Shown: positions 34,380 through 43,020, counted from the first letter of the stretch. The stretch: DNA of 43,301 nucleotides from Fructobacillus ficulneus (GCF_001047075.2 NZ_DF968005.1:444351-487651), one strand, 5' to 3'. Numbers and translations are program-made. The notes: generated by a model not told the origin, from the letters alone.

Positions 34380-34408
34380 ATTATGCCGAATTTCTTAAAA
34401 AAGGTCAA
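34380..34408 (-). promoter_or_regulatory. Promoter of the T-box/DUF2130-glyQS operon
   Basis: Minus strand TTGACC (34408-34403), a 17-base spacer, and a CATAAT-like -10 (34385-34380). It lies directly after the frr stop at 34419. It predicts an RNA start near 34373. Confidence 0.6.
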
Positions 34409-34418
34409 GACCAAGAAA

Positions 34419-34963
34419 TTAGATTTTCAACAATTCCGCTTCTTTTTCAGCAGCAATTGTATCGATGGCCTTTGTATTTTCATCCGTCAACTTTTGTGCT
34501 TGTTCTTCAGCTTCACGTACTTCGTCTTCCGTCATGTCATCAGCCTTTTTGATAGCATCCATGGCATCACGACGAACGTTACGAACGGCAACCTTTGACT
34601 TTTCGGCTTCGGCTTTCACTTCCTTAGCCAATTCCTTACGACGTTCTTCCGTCATTTGTGGAATTGCCAAACGAACGATATTTCCATCAGAAGCTGGGTT
34701 TAAGCCCAAATCTGAAACGTTAATTGCAGTCACAATTGCTTCCAAAGCATTCTTGTCGAAGGGTGTAATCAACAACATCCGTGCTTCAGGAACTGAGATT
34801 GAAGCCACTTGGTTCAATGGGACCATTGAACCGTAATATTCCACTTGAACACGGTCCAAAATTCGGGGGTTGGCCCGGCCAGTCCGGATTTCTGCTAATT
34901 CACGGCGCAATGCATCTTGGGCACCCTTCATTCGTTCTTTTGTACTATTAAAATCAAAAGCCA

Positions 34964-34964
<1 letters not shown>
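34419..34964 (-). CDS. frr: Ribosome recycling factor
   Basis: This 181-residue protein has the whole RRF pattern: ERMKGAQDALRRELAEIRTGRANPRILD at the start, VEYYGSMVPLNQVASISVPEARMLLI, LNPASDGNIVRLAIPQMTEERRKEL near residue 113, and a basic C-terminal helix region. RRF with EF-G splits post-termination ribosomes. The ATG overlaps the pyrH stop by one base (TAATG), so the two are translationally coupled, the usual pyrH-frr arrangement. No terminator separates its stop from the T-box promoter, so some read-through into that leader is possible. Confidence 0.97.
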
Positions 34965-35737
<773 letters not shown>

Positions 35738-35745
35738 TCATTTCA

Positions 35746-35775
35746 TAAAAAAAGTGTCCAAATTGATGGACACTC
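35746..35775 (-). terminator. Intrinsic terminator after tsf
   Basis: AGTGTCC (minus 35774-35768) pairs with GGACACT (35759-35753), followed by seven T. It separates tsf from pyrH. Confidence 0.9.
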
Positions 35776-35784
35776 TGATAAAAC

Positions 35785-36669
35785 TTAGTTATTGATTTGC
35801 TTAGCAACTTCTTCGGCCAAGTTAGTCGTTTGCTTTTCGATACCTTCACCAACTTGGTAGCGAACAAATGACTTAATTGTCATGCCGTTTTGCTTAACGA
35901 ATTCAGCAACCTTCAAGTCACCGTTCTTAACAAAGTCTTGGTCCAACAAAGTGATGTCAGCCAAGAACTTCTTGATACGTCCTTCAACCATCTTTTCCTT
36001 GATGTTGTCAGGCTTACCATTCAAGTCTTCAGAAGCCAATTGAACTTCCTTTTCCTTGGCGATAACATCAGCAGGAACTTCTGCATCAGAAACGAATTGT
36101 GGTGCAATGGCAGCGATGTGCATTGCGACGTCACGAGCTGCATCAGCATCTGAACCAGTCAAAACAGCCAAAGCTGAGATTGAACCACCCATGTGTGAGT
36201 ATGCGCCAAAGACTTCATCAGCTGACTTGTCAGCAGTTGCGAAACGACGCAAAGTAATCTTTTCACCAGTGATTTGTGAAACGTTGATGATCTTGTCGTT
36301 CAAAGTCCGACCTTCTTCACCAGCAACTGGCAATGCCAAGGCTGCTTCAACATCAGCAGGTTGGGCATCCAAGATTGTCTTAGCAACAGTAACAAGCAAA
36401 TCGTTAAATTCCTTGTTTCCAGCCACGAAATCAGTTTCTGAGTTCAATTCGATGATGGCAGCCTTGTCGCCTTCAGTCATAACGTAAGTCATTCCTTCAG
36501 CAGCAACACGGTCACCCTTCTTAGCGGCCTTTGCCATTCCCTTTTCACGCAACAAATCAATTGCCTTTTCGATGTCGCCTTCAGCTTCAACCAAAGCCTT
36601 CTTAGCATCCATCATTCCAACTGATGTCTTGTCACGTAATTCCTTAACCATCTTTGCAGTAACAGCCAT
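35785..36669 (-). CDS. tsf: Elongation factor Ts
   Basis: This 294-residue protein is EF-Ts, the nucleotide exchange factor for EF-Tu. It has the N-terminal UBA-like part [27 protein letters not shown] and the core motif [15 protein letters not shown] near residue 74. The dimerisation segments around [15 protein letters not shown] and the end [12 protein letters not shown] also fit. It is second in the rpsB-tsf operon, 118 bases after rpsB, with a terminator-like hairpin between them that should lower tsf relative to rpsB. Confidence 0.97.
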   Translation of the reverse strand: MAVTAKMVKELRDKTSVGMMDAKKALVEAEGDIEKAIDLLREKGMAKAAKKGDRVAAEGMTYVMTEGDKAAIIELNSETDFVAGNKEFNDLLVTVAKTILDAQPADVEAALALPVAGEEGRTLNDKIINVSQITGEKITLRRFATADKSADEVFGAYSHMGGSISALAVLTGSDADAARDVAMHIAAIAPQFVSDAEVPADVIAKEKEVQLASEDLNGKPDNIKEKMVEGRIKKFLADITLLDQDFVKNGDLKVAEFVKQNGMTIKSFVRYQVGEGIEKQTTNLAEEVAKQINN

Positions 36670-36720
36670 TGCAAATGCTCCTTTAAATTCTTACTTTAAT
36701 AGTAATACCAATAATATAGA

Positions 36721-36763
36721 AAAAAGCCGTCCAGCGTCCCAAGCAAGGTCCACCGGAACGGCA
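36721..36763 (-). terminator. Hairpin between rpsB and tsf
   Basis: On the minus strand GCCGTTCC (36763-36756) pairs with GGACGGC (36733-36727) with one bulged base. An inner GGACC/GGGAC-type region lies between, and six T follow. It is a likely partial terminator between rpsB and tsf. Confidence 0.7.
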
Positions 36764-36787
36764 AATCATCCAACTAACTAAGTTAGT

Positions 36788-37561
36788 TTAGTTGTCTTTT
36801 TCAACAATAGTAGTGATTTCTTCGATTGATTCTGTTTGTTCGTCACCTTCGATGAAAGCATCTTCAGCAACGTTATCTTGACCTTGACGGCCTTCGATAA
36901 CGGCATCAGCCATCTTAGCAGTGATCAAACGGATGGCACGAATAGCGTCATCGTTTGCAGGAATCTTAACGTCAACATCATCAGGATCGGCGTTAGTGTC
37001 AATCATAGCTACAACAGGGATGTTGAGCATGTTGGCTTCCTTAACAGCGATTTCTTCCTTCTTAGGGTCAACTACGAACAAGACATCAGGCAAGTCCTTC
37101 ATGTCTTCGATTCCGCCCAAGAACTTTTCCAACTTTTCGCGTTGCTTGTTCAACAACACAACTTCCTTCTTAGGAAGTTGTTCGAAAGTACCGTCTTCGG
37201 CCATAGCCTTCAAGTCCTTCAAACGCTTAACACGAGTCTTGATAGTGTTCCAGTTAGTCAAAGTTCCACCCAACCAACGGTGGTTGATGTAGAATTGACC
37301 GGCACGAGTAGCTTCTTCAGCGATTGCGTCAGATGCTTGCTTCTTAGTACCAACAAACAAGATGTTAGCGCCATCAGCAGATGCGTTACGGATAAAGTTG
37401 TAAGCTTCATCGATCAACTTAACAGTCTTTTGCAAGTCGATGATGTGAATGCCGTTACGTTCCGTAAAGATGAATGGTGCCATCTTTGGGTTCCAACGAC
37501 GTGTTTGATGTCCAAAGTGAACTCCTGCTTCGAGGAGTTCCTTCATTGTAATAACTGCCAT
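36788..37561 (-). CDS. rpsB: 30S ribosomal protein S2
   Basis: This 257-residue protein is S2 throughout: [41 protein letters not shown] at the start, [26 protein letters not shown] near residue 93, [21 protein letters not shown], and an acidic C-terminal tail. S2 binds the small subunit through S1 or at the platform region. A strong AGGAGG ribosome site lies six bases before the ATG, after a 110-base structured leader. The tsf gene follows. Confidence 0.98.
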   Translation of the reverse strand: MAVITMKELLEAGVHFGHQTRRWNPKMAPFIFTERNGIHIIDLQKTVKLIDEAYNFIRNASADGANILFVGTKKQASDAIAEEATRAGQFYINHRWLGGTLTNWNTIKTRVKRLKDLKAMAEDGTFEQLPKKEVVLLNKQREKLEKFLGGIEDMKDLPDVLFVVDPKKEEIAVKEANMLNIPVVAMIDTNADPDDVDVKIPANDDAIRAIRLITAKMADAVIEGRQGQDNVAEDAFIEGDEQTESIEEITTIVEKDN

Positions 37562-37567
37562 TATTGG

Positions 37568-37665
37568 CCTCCTAGGTTAAACCTCCGGTAAATTCTTGGT
37601 CCGCACTGACAAATAAATGCACCTGTGCGTTCTCGTTTACCGTGTGTATTTTTGTTGTTCTCACA
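37568..37665 (-). promoter_or_regulatory. Structured rpsB leader, candidate S2 autoregulatory element
   Basis: The predicted rpsB leader has nested inverted repeats: CGGTAAA (37642-37636) with TTTACCG (37592-37586), enclosing CGCAC (37629-37625) with GTGCG (37606-37602). An AGGTTTAACCT palindrome lies just before the AGGAGG site (37573-37568). A further small GTTGT/ACAAC hairpin is at the 5' end. This is suited to control of translation by S2, but no binding motif could be confirmed. Confidence 0.5.
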
Positions 37666-37674
37666 ACAGATATC

Positions 37675-37703
37675 ATTTTACTCGAGCTAGTATGGAATTG
37701 CAA
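37675..37703 (-). promoter_or_regulatory. rpsB promoter
   Basis: Minus strand TTGCAA (37703-37698), 17-base spacer, TAAAAT (37680-37675). It predicts an RNA start about 110 bases before the rpsB ATG. Confidence 0.7.
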
Positions 37704-37744
37704 GTCTTTTTTACTTCAATAACCCCAGTCCAGCCCCTTCAAAT

Positions 37745-37785
37745 TAAAAATCACCGCCATGATTTTTACCATGGTGGTGATTAGT
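37745..37785 (-). terminator. Intrinsic terminator after the SPFH gene
   Basis: ATCACCACCATG (minus 37781-37770) pairs with CATGGCGGTGAT (37761-37750) with one mismatch and an 8-base loop, followed by TTTTTAATTT. Confidence 0.9.
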
Positions 37786-37787
37786 AT

Positions 37788-38639
37788 TTAATCTTTTAGT
37801 TCTCGACCCAACATCTTGGCCAAAACAGCGTTTTGTCCGGTTTGGTCTAAATCTTGACCATTCGTAACAACTAAGTTGGTATCCGAATTAGCTAAGGCCT
37901 CAAAAGCGTTGATTGATTGGTTATTAAAGTAGTTTTGGTCAGCATTCTTCAAAGCTGCTTGAACTTTATCAATTCGATAGCTTTCAGCATCGGCCCGGGT
38001 CTTAGTTGCCTGGGCATTAGCTGTCGCTGTGGCAATCAAAGCTTCGTTATTGGCTTGGGCTCGAAGTTCAATTGACTTTGCCTCACCTTGAGCTTGTGAA
38101 ATCGCAGCAACTCGTTCCCGGTCAGCCTTTAATTGCGTATCCATTGAGGCTTGAATGGCAGCACTAGGCTTTAATTCATCAATGTTGATTCGGTCAACAT
38201 TAATACCGTAGGTATTCGTTAAATCACCAATTGCAGTGGCGAGGTCCTTGTTAATTTGGCTAGTTGAACCCAAAGCTTGGTTCAAATCCATCCGACCGAT
38301 GATATCACGCAAGTGGCCTCGAACCAATTGTTGCATTGATTCGATAGAATTCGTATTTTCATAGGAATACTTGACTGGGTCAGTGATGTGGAAGTTCAAA
38401 GTAACCGTTGCACCGATATCAGCGTTATCTTTTGTGATAACTGAATATCCGGCCAACTTAAGTGGTTGCAAGGCCAAAGAAACGACCCGGATTTTTTGAA
38501 TCAATGGCAAACGGAAGTTCAACCCCGTCTGACGGGTCGTTGAATACTTACCTAGCGTTTCCAAAAGGCCAACGCAGTTTTGTGGCACAATCCGAAAACT
38601 CAAAGCGACTATGACGATGATAAATGGGATTAAAATCAT
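37788..38639 (-). CDS. SPFH/Band 7 (stomatin-like) membrane protein
   Basis: This 283-residue protein starts with a hydrophobic segment (about residues 1-17, MILIPFIIVIVALSF) and then a Band 7 domain: IVPQNCVGLLETLGKYSTTRQTGLNFRLPLIQKI, TKDNADIGATVTLNFHITDP, and SMQQLVRGHLRDIIGRMDLNQAL. A long Ala-rich coiled coil follows (about 170-230, QAQGEAKSIELRAQANNEAL). Such stomatin-like proteins form membrane scaffolds and are commonly paired with NfeD. Here a small NfeD-like gene directly precedes it (11 bases). A terminator follows. Confidence 0.92.
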   Translation of the reverse strand: MILIPFIIVIVALSFRIVPQNCVGLLETLGKYSTTRQTGLNFRLPLIQKIRVVSLALQPLKLAGYSVITKDNADIGATVTLNFHITDPVKYSYENTNSIESMQQLVRGHLRDIIGRMDLNQALGSTSQINKDLATAIGDLTNTYGINVDRINIDELKPSAAIQASMDTQLKADRERVAAISQAQGEAKSIELRAQANNEALIATATANAQATKTRADAESYRIDKVQAALKNADQNYFNNQSINAFEALANSDTNLVVTNGQDLDQTGQNAVLAKMLGRELKD

Positions 38640-38650
38640 TGTTCCATCCT

Positions 38651-38845
38651 TTATAGAGGGGTAATTGTCAAAACGTTACCAGCAACTGCCGACACTTGAT
38701 ATTTCTCTTCAGGTCGGATTACTGCACCATCTGACAGAGCGTAATGGTAGTAATTCCCAATAACAGACACTAGTCCTGCTTTTTGGTCAAAATCAGCATA
38801 ACTTACCTGCCGGCCGACAATCTGGCTCATTTCAAATGTCGTCAT
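38651..38845 (-). CDS. Minimal NfeD-like OB-fold protein (64 residues)
   Basis: This 64-residue protein resembles only the soluble C-terminal OB-fold domain of NfeD proteins. It has an IVGRQVSYADF segment, then GLVSVIGNYYHYALSDGAVIRPEEKYQVSAVAGNVLTITPL, where the last part matches the NfeD pattern of a short beta barrel ending in a hydrophobic strand. It has no membrane segments. The ATG at 38845 is preferred; upstream GTG codons at 38857 and 38854 overlap the AAGGTGG site. The next gene encodes the SPFH protein, and NfeD-SPFH pairing is a known arrangement, which supports the call despite its small size. Confidence 0.75.
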   Translation of the reverse strand: MTTFEMSQIVGRQVSYADFDQKAGLVSVIGNYYHYALSDGAVIRPEEKYQVSAVAGNVLTITPL

Positions 38846-38914
38846 TGATGTCACCACCTTAATTATTCTAGGTCCATTTTAGCATGGTCAAATCAAAATT
38901 AACATTGTTCGCCC

Positions 38915-39211
38915 TCACTTAGACCAAATTTTCGGATTAACAGCGTGGTCGACCAAAAAATCTTCTTTTGCCTTGCGAGTCAAATGTTTAAAAGTGGCCT
39001 CGGCCGATAAGGCATCATGCTTTGTCGCAAATGTTTCCTGGTAAATCAACTGTAAGGGGTGGCGGGATTTAACCCTGGTAAACTTCGCACCCTTACCAGC
39101 CTGATGAGTTAGAAAGCGACGGTGAGCATCATCTGAAAAGCCACCATAAAAGTAGCCATCAGCCGTGTACAGGACGTAGAAATCATAAGTTTTTTCATTT
39201 TCTGCCGTCAT
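38915..39211 (-). CDS. GIY-YIG domain protein (UPF0213/YazA-like)
   Basis: This 98-residue protein fits the UPF0213 small GIY-YIG family: YDFYVLYTADGYFYGGFSDDAHRRFLTHQAGKGAKFTR, with the arginine in HRRF and a glutamate in EATFKHLTRKAKEDFL. The GIY and YIG positions read FYVL and YFYGGF, slightly changed from the consensus. Family members are stand-alone nuclease-like proteins with unclear physiological substrates. It lies 12 bases after the methyltransferase gene on the same strand, as its relatives often do (yabB-yazA order in Bacillus). Confidence 0.88.
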   Translation of the reverse strand: MTAENEKTYDFYVLYTADGYFYGGFSDDAHRRFLTHQAGKGAKFTRVKSRHPLQLIYQETFATKHDALSAEATFKHLTRKAKEDFLVDHAVNPKIWSK

Positions 39212-39223
39212 TTTTCTTTCCTT

Positions 39224-39988
39224 TTAATCCTGCCAAGCAGACCCATACAAGATTTCCTGGACTTGGTCCGTATAGTCATCATTGTCCGTATAAGCAATAA
39301 TTGGTGGCAAAATCCGCACCCCACCTGGCCGACCACCCTTAATGGCTTCGACCAAAACCATATTGGCCTCACGTCCCTCTTTGCCATAGACAAATTGGAT
39401 ACGCTTGATTTCCAACTTACGAGCAGCTAGGGCTGCCATAATATCGTTCAACCGATCTGGCCGGTGGACTAGGTAAAACTTACCATTATTTTTTAAGAGC
39501 TTGTTAGCAACCTGGGCCAACCGTGGTAAATCAATGGCAATTTCATGACGGGCTAGTTGGTAATGTTCATCAAGATTTTGCTTTGTGGTTTCGTTGACCG
39601 AAAAGTACGGTGGGTTCGACAAAACAGTATCAACCGATCCAGGTTTAATTTCGTCAAAAATTTCTTGCATATCTGAATTTAAAACGGAGACCCGGTCGTT
39701 CAAATCGTTCAAAGCGACCGATCGTGCGGCCATCTCGGCCAGGTCTTTCTGCAACTCAACTAATTTAACCGTGCCCGTTGTCTTGGCCGCGTAAAAAAGA
39801 CCGATTGCACCTGTTCCAGCACCTAAGTCCACTGATAATCCCCGCCCCCGTTGCTTGGGTTTGGCAAAGTAAGCCAGCAAAACAGCATCTAATGAATAGG
39901 AAAACATATCGGGGTTTTGGATAATTTTAATTTGTTGCGAAGGGAGGCCGTCGATTCGTTCGCCGACCCGTAATTGTGCGTCTGTCAT
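39224..39988 (-). CDS. tRNA1(Val) A37 N6-methyltransferase (TrmN6/YabB family)
   Basis: This 254-residue protein has a class I SAM-binding domain with VDLGAGTGAIGLFYA near residue 52 and VKLVELQKDLAEMAARSVALND. The N6-adenine/glutamine-type motif SNPPYFS is near residue 124. The start GERIDGLPSQQIKIIQNPDMFSYSLDAVLLAYF is typical of the YabB/TrmN6 group, which methylates tRNA adenine 37. The GIY-YIG gene follows it in one unit. It is divergent from the acyltransferase gene. Confidence 0.9.
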   Translation of the reverse strand: MTDAQLRVGERIDGLPSQQIKIIQNPDMFSYSLDAVLLAYFAKPKQRGRGLSVDLGAGTGAIGLFYAAKTTGTVKLVELQKDLAEMAARSVALNDLNDRVSVLNSDMQEIFDEIKPGSVDTVLSNPPYFSVNETTKQNLDEHYQLARHEIAIDLPRLAQVANKLLKNNGKFYLVHRPDRLNDIMAALAARKLEIKRIQFVYGKEGREANMVLVEAIKGGRPGGVRILPPIIAYTDNDDYTDQVQEILYGSAWQD

Positions 39989-40059
39989 TTCTCTTAGTTG
40001 CCTTTTTCAATTAAAGTAAGTAAAATTAGTTCGTTAAGTAATAAGAAAGGGACAAGCAG

Positions 40060-40695
40060 ATGCTATTCTATCGCTTTATCCGTGTTTTCGTTGTTAGTTT
40101 TGTCGGCCTAATCAACGGCCGTGTCACGTACCTTCATAAGGACCGCTTGCCAAAGGATGATAACTTCGTCTTAGTTGGCCCTCACCGTACTTGGTGGGAT
40201 CCCGTTTGGTATGCCATGGCTTCTTACCCAAAGAAATTTATTTTCATGGCTAAAAAGGAACTGTTCAAGAATCCTGCCATGCGAATACTAATCGAGACCC
40301 TTGGTGCCTTTCCAGTTGACCGGAAAAACGTCGGCACTGATACGATTAAGTACCCCATTAATGAATTGAAGAATGGAAACCGATCACTGATTATGTTTCC
40401 AACCGGATCACGCCATTCTCAAAGCCTAAAGTCAGGGTCAATCTTGATTGCTAAGCTCTCGAAAAAGCCAATCGTGCCAGCCGTTTATCAAGGACCTGTG
40501 AAGTTTTCACACCTTTTCAAACGCAATAATACCACAATTAGTTTTGGTGAACCAATCATCATCGATCCTAAGGCTCGACTAACGGATGAAAAGATTGCGG
40601 AATATAATGAAAAAATCCAAGCTTCATTTGATGCATTGGATAAGGAAATTAACCCTAACTGGGTTTATGTTGATCCAAAACAGCAAAAAAAATAA
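40060..40695 (+). CDS. plsC: 1-acyl-sn-glycerol-3-phosphate acyltransferase (PlsC family)
   Basis: This 211-residue enzyme adds the second acyl chain in phosphatidic acid synthesis. It has the HX4D catalytic motif HRTWWD (H42/D47), then FIMAKKELFKNPAMR and GAFPVDRKN. The third motif is FPTGSR in place of the usual FPEGTR, a Glu-to-Thr change. The last conserved segment is KPIVPAVYQGP. A hydrophobic N-terminus (about 1-20) would attach it to the membrane. The stop lies inside a bidirectional terminator hairpin. No other lipid gene is adjacent. Confidence 0.9.
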   Translation: MLFYRFIRVFVVSFVGLINGRVTYLHKDRLPKDDNFVLVGPHRTWWDPVWYAMASYPKKFIFMAKKELFKNPAMRILIETLGAFPVDRKNVGTDTIKYPINELKNGNRSLIMFPTGSRHSQSLKSGSILIAKLSKKPIVPAVYQGPVKFSHLFKRNNTTISFGEPIIIDPKARLTDEKIAEYNEKIQASFDALDKEINPNWVYVDPKQQKK

Positions 40696-40721
40696 GCCAA
40701 ACGGCTTATTTTTTTTGTCCT
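40685..40721. terminator. Bidirectional terminator, plsC / yneF
   Basis: AAATAAGCC (40690-40698) and GGCTTATTT (40703-40711) around an AAAC loop, with A and T runs outside. It serves both convergent genes and includes the plsC stop codon. Confidence 0.9.
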
Positions 40722-40927
40722 TTAGCACTTTGGGCCTTCATTTGAGCCATCATTTGGTTCAACTTCTTTTGTGAAGGCTTCTGTCCCATTGACATCATCA
40801 TTGACTTCATCATTTCTTCTGAAATTGGTGGGTTCTTTGCCAAGTATGACTTCATTGTGTAGCGAGCAAGGAAAAATCCACCCGCAAGGCCTACAACCAA
40901 GGCCAAAATTCCAACTAATACAACCAT
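40706..40927 (-). CDS. YneF family protein (UPF0154)
   Basis: This 73-residue protein has one N-terminal membrane segment (about residues 2-21, [20 protein letters not shown]), then [40 protein letters not shown]. This is the UPF0154/YneF pattern with a Met- and Lys-rich cytosolic tail. It has a good AAAGGAG site. Function unknown. It is divergent from lexA across a gap of about 250 bases, as in several Firmicutes where yneF lies near lexA-yneA. Confidence 0.92.
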   Translation of the reverse strand: MVVLVGILALVVGLAGGFFLARYTMKSYLAKNPPISEEMMKSMMMSMGQKPSQKKLNQMMAQMKAQSAKGQKK

Positions 40928-41111
40928 TGTGGTCTCCTTTGGTTACGTAAAATCTATAAATGATTATAACATAAAGCCAGTCTAGGCAGTAACTTTTTCA
41001 CAAAACGGTGGAAAACCGGACAAAACTTCAGTTTTTCATTCGCTTATCCCCTTTTCTTAAACATTATGACACTATCCTTTCAAACTTTGACTTTTCTTGA
41101 AAAATGTTGCG

Positions 41112-41123
41112 AACATTTGTTTG
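41112..41123 (+). promoter_or_regulatory. LexA box in the lexA promoter
   Basis: GAACATTTGTTT is close to the Gram-positive LexA box GAACRNRYGTTY, differing at one R position. It overlaps the -35 hexamer of lexA and is flanked by GC/GC, so the symmetric unit is GC-GAAC-N4-GTTT-GC. This fits autoregulation. Confidence 0.7.
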
Positions 41124-41150
41124 CTTTTTAAATGAAAATTCGCTAAGATA
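41122..41150 (+). promoter_or_regulatory. lexA promoter
   Basis: TTGCTT (41122-41127), 17-base spacer, TAAGAT (41145-41150). The RNA would start near 41157, about 24 bases before the ATG. The rest of the 40928-41180 gap has no other recognisable element. Confidence 0.65.
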
Positions 41151-41180
41151 AACGTAGCAATGACAGGTAGGAAAGTACAT

Positions 41181-41816
41181 ATGGCCAGTTCTGATTCAAA
41201 ACAAATTCAAGTTCTCAGATTCATTCACGACTACCAAGGGAAAAATGGGTTCCCACCCACTATCCGTGAAATTGGTGAAGCAGTCGGTTTGTCTTCTTCG
41301 TCGACCATCCATGGTCATATTGCCCGCTTAATTAAGCATGGGTACTTAGAAAAAAAGGGCGAAGGAACGAAAGCTCGAGCAATCGAGGTTACACCTCAAG
41401 GCTTTGAAATCCTCGGCATTTCAGCAACCGCTGGAAAAATACCAGTGCTCGGTCTAGTGACTGCTGGACAACCTATCTTAGCAGTTGAACAACAGGCTAC
41501 TGAATTCTTCCCCATTCCTGAAGACTTGATTCCTTACGATGGTGATTTGTTCATGTTAAATGTCCGTGGTGAATCAATGATTAACATTGGCATCCTTGAC
41601 GGCGATAAGGTCATTGTCCGTCGCCAACAAAATGCCGATAACGGTGATATCGTTGTTGCAATGAATGAAGATAACGAAGCAACCGTCAAGCGGTTCTTTA
41701 AAGAAGGTGGCCACTACCGTCTTCAACCCGAAAATGATACAATGCCCCCCATCATTCTCAGTTCAGTTTCCATTCTTGGAAAAGTCGTTTCTCTTTATCG
41801 TGACGCCATTTATTAA
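41181..41816 (+). CDS. lexA: SOS repressor LexA
   Basis: This 211-residue protein has a winged helix-turn-helix domain (residues 1-70, [28 protein letters not shown]) and a C-terminal peptidase domain. The self-cleavage site is the A95-G96 bond in LGLVTAGQP, with catalytic Ser132 in RGESMIN and Lys170 in ATVKRFF. RecA filaments trigger cleavage and release the SOS genes. The ATG at 41181 is used because an AGGAAAG site precedes it; an in-frame start at 41160 is upstream of that. A LexA box in its promoter implies autoregulation, and another box precedes the Ada-like gene at 5503-5514. Confidence 0.97.
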   Translation: MASSDSKQIQVLRFIHDYQGKNGFPPTIREIGEAVGLSSSSTIHGHIARLIKHGYLEKKGEGTKARAIEVTPQGFEILGISATAGKIPVLGLVTAGQPILAVEQQATEFFPIPEDLIPYDGDLFMLNVRGESMINIGILDGDKVIVRRQQNADNGDIVVAMNEDNEATVKRFFKEGGHYRLQPENDTMPPIILSSVSILGKVVSLYRDAIY

Positions 41817-41829
41817 CATTACTTTAGCC

Positions 41830-41860
41830 AGGCCTGACAAATCATTGTCAGGCTTTTTAT
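41830..41860 (+). terminator. Intrinsic terminator after lexA
   Basis: GCCTGACA (41832-41839) and TGTCAGGC (41846-41853) around a 6-base loop, followed by TTTTTATTTG. Confidence 0.9.
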
Positions 41861-41875
41861 TTGAAATTATTCCCA

Positions 41876-41912
41876 CTAAAAAACGGGCTACCACATGGTA
41901 GTCCGTTTTAAA
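41876..41912 (-). terminator. Intrinsic terminator after asd
   Basis: On the minus strand a near-perfect hairpin, AAACGG-A-CTACCA and TGGTAG-C-CCGTTT (about 41909-41880), ends in TTTTTT. Confidence 0.85.
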
Positions 41913-41928
41913 ATAAAATGACTTTAGC

Positions 41929-43020
41929 TTAGGCAAAAGTACTTTGGTCAGGAACACGGACAAGGTCCATATCAACCAACCGTTCAGCAATTTCAACTGT
42001 GTTCCAAGCGGCACCCTTCAACAAGTTATCAGAAACAACCCAAAGGTGGAAAGCTCCTGGATTTTCCAAGTCAGGTCGAATTCGACCAACAAAGGTTTCG
42101 CGACGGCCCTCAGCTAAAATTGGTTGTGGGTATGTTTGTGTTGCTGGATCGTCTTGTAAGACTACTTGATCGGCATCGGCCAGGATGGCACGAATTTGAT
42201 CAGCGGTTGCGTTTTCATCACCAGTCTCGATATAAACACTTTCACCGTGGCCAATCATAACCGGTACTCGAACGGCCGTACCCGTAACCTTAATGTCCTT
42301 AGCGTTCTTATCACCCAAGATGATCTTCTTCGTCTCATGAATCATCTTGTATTCTTCATGAGTATAGCCCTCTTCTTCGAAAACATCGATTTGAGGCAAA
42401 AGGTTAAAGGCTAATGGATAATGTTTCTTATCACCCTTAACTGGCAAAACATGGGCTAAATCAGCCATATCTTCGCCCAAGAGACGAGCTTGGGCTTCTG
42501 CCAAGACTTCATCCATTGCAGCCTTACCTGCTCCAGAAGCAGCTTGATAAGTTGAAATAATGACCTGCTTCAAACCAAACTTTTCAAAAACTAGGTTTAA
42601 AGCAACTACCAACTGAATAGTTGAACAGTTCGGGTTAGCAATAATACCTTGATGGTCCTTCAAGGCTGCTGAGTTAACCTCAGGAACAACCAATGGGACA
42701 TTATCGTTCATCCGCCAGTATGAAGAGTTATCAACCACAACGGCCCCTGCCTTTACGGCTGCGGGTGCCAAGGCTTTTGAAGTCGAACCACCGGCTGAAG
42801 CTAAAACAATATCAACTCCAGCAAATGAATCTTCCGTGGCTTCTTCAACTGTTAGCTCACCATCTTTAAATGGTACCGTTTGACCGGCAGACCGAGCGGA
42901 GGCTAAGGCCTTTACTTGGTCAAAGGGAATTGTTGACTTAGCCAATTGGTCCAAAATCCGACGACCAACGGCCCCCGTTGCTCCAAGAACTGCAACATTA
43001 TACGCTTGCTTTGCTACCAT
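41929..43020 (-). CDS. asd: Aspartate-semialdehyde dehydrogenase
   Basis: This 363-residue enzyme reduces aspartyl phosphate to the semialdehyde on the way to lysine, threonine, methionine and cell-wall diaminopimelate. It has NADP-binding VAVLGATGAVGRRILDQL near residues 9-26, NPNCSTIQLVVAL with the catalytic cysteine near residue 131, and YQAASGAGKAAMDEV. VRVPVMIGHGESVYIE has the active-site histidine. The start has an AGGAGAAA site. The gene is downstream of thrC on the same strand with a short gap and is terminated before lexA, so it probably shares a transcript with thrC. Confidence 0.96.
   Translation of the reverse strand: MVAKQAYNVAVLGATGAVGRRILDQLAKSTIPFDQVKALASARSAGQTVPFKDGELTVEEATEDSFAGVDIVLASAGGSTSKALAPAAVKAGAVVVDNSSYWRMNDNVPLVVPEVNSAALKDHQGIIANPNCSTIQLVVALNLVFEKFGLKQVIISTYQAASGAGKAAMDEVLAEAQARLLGEDMADLAHVLPVKGDKKHYPLAFNLLPQIDVFEEEGYTHEEYKMIHETKKIILGDKNAKDIKVTGTAVRVPVMIGHGESVYIETGDENATADQIRAILADADQVVLQDDPATQTYPQPILAEGRRETFVGRIRPDLENPGAFHLWVVSDNLLKGAAWNTVEIAERLVDMDLVRVPDQSTFA

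Noticed and set aside
36836-37591. 251-codon open frame on the plus strand
   Set aside because: It lies opposite rpsB, which is a certain gene; the frame has no ribosome site and a composition typical of an antisense shadow.
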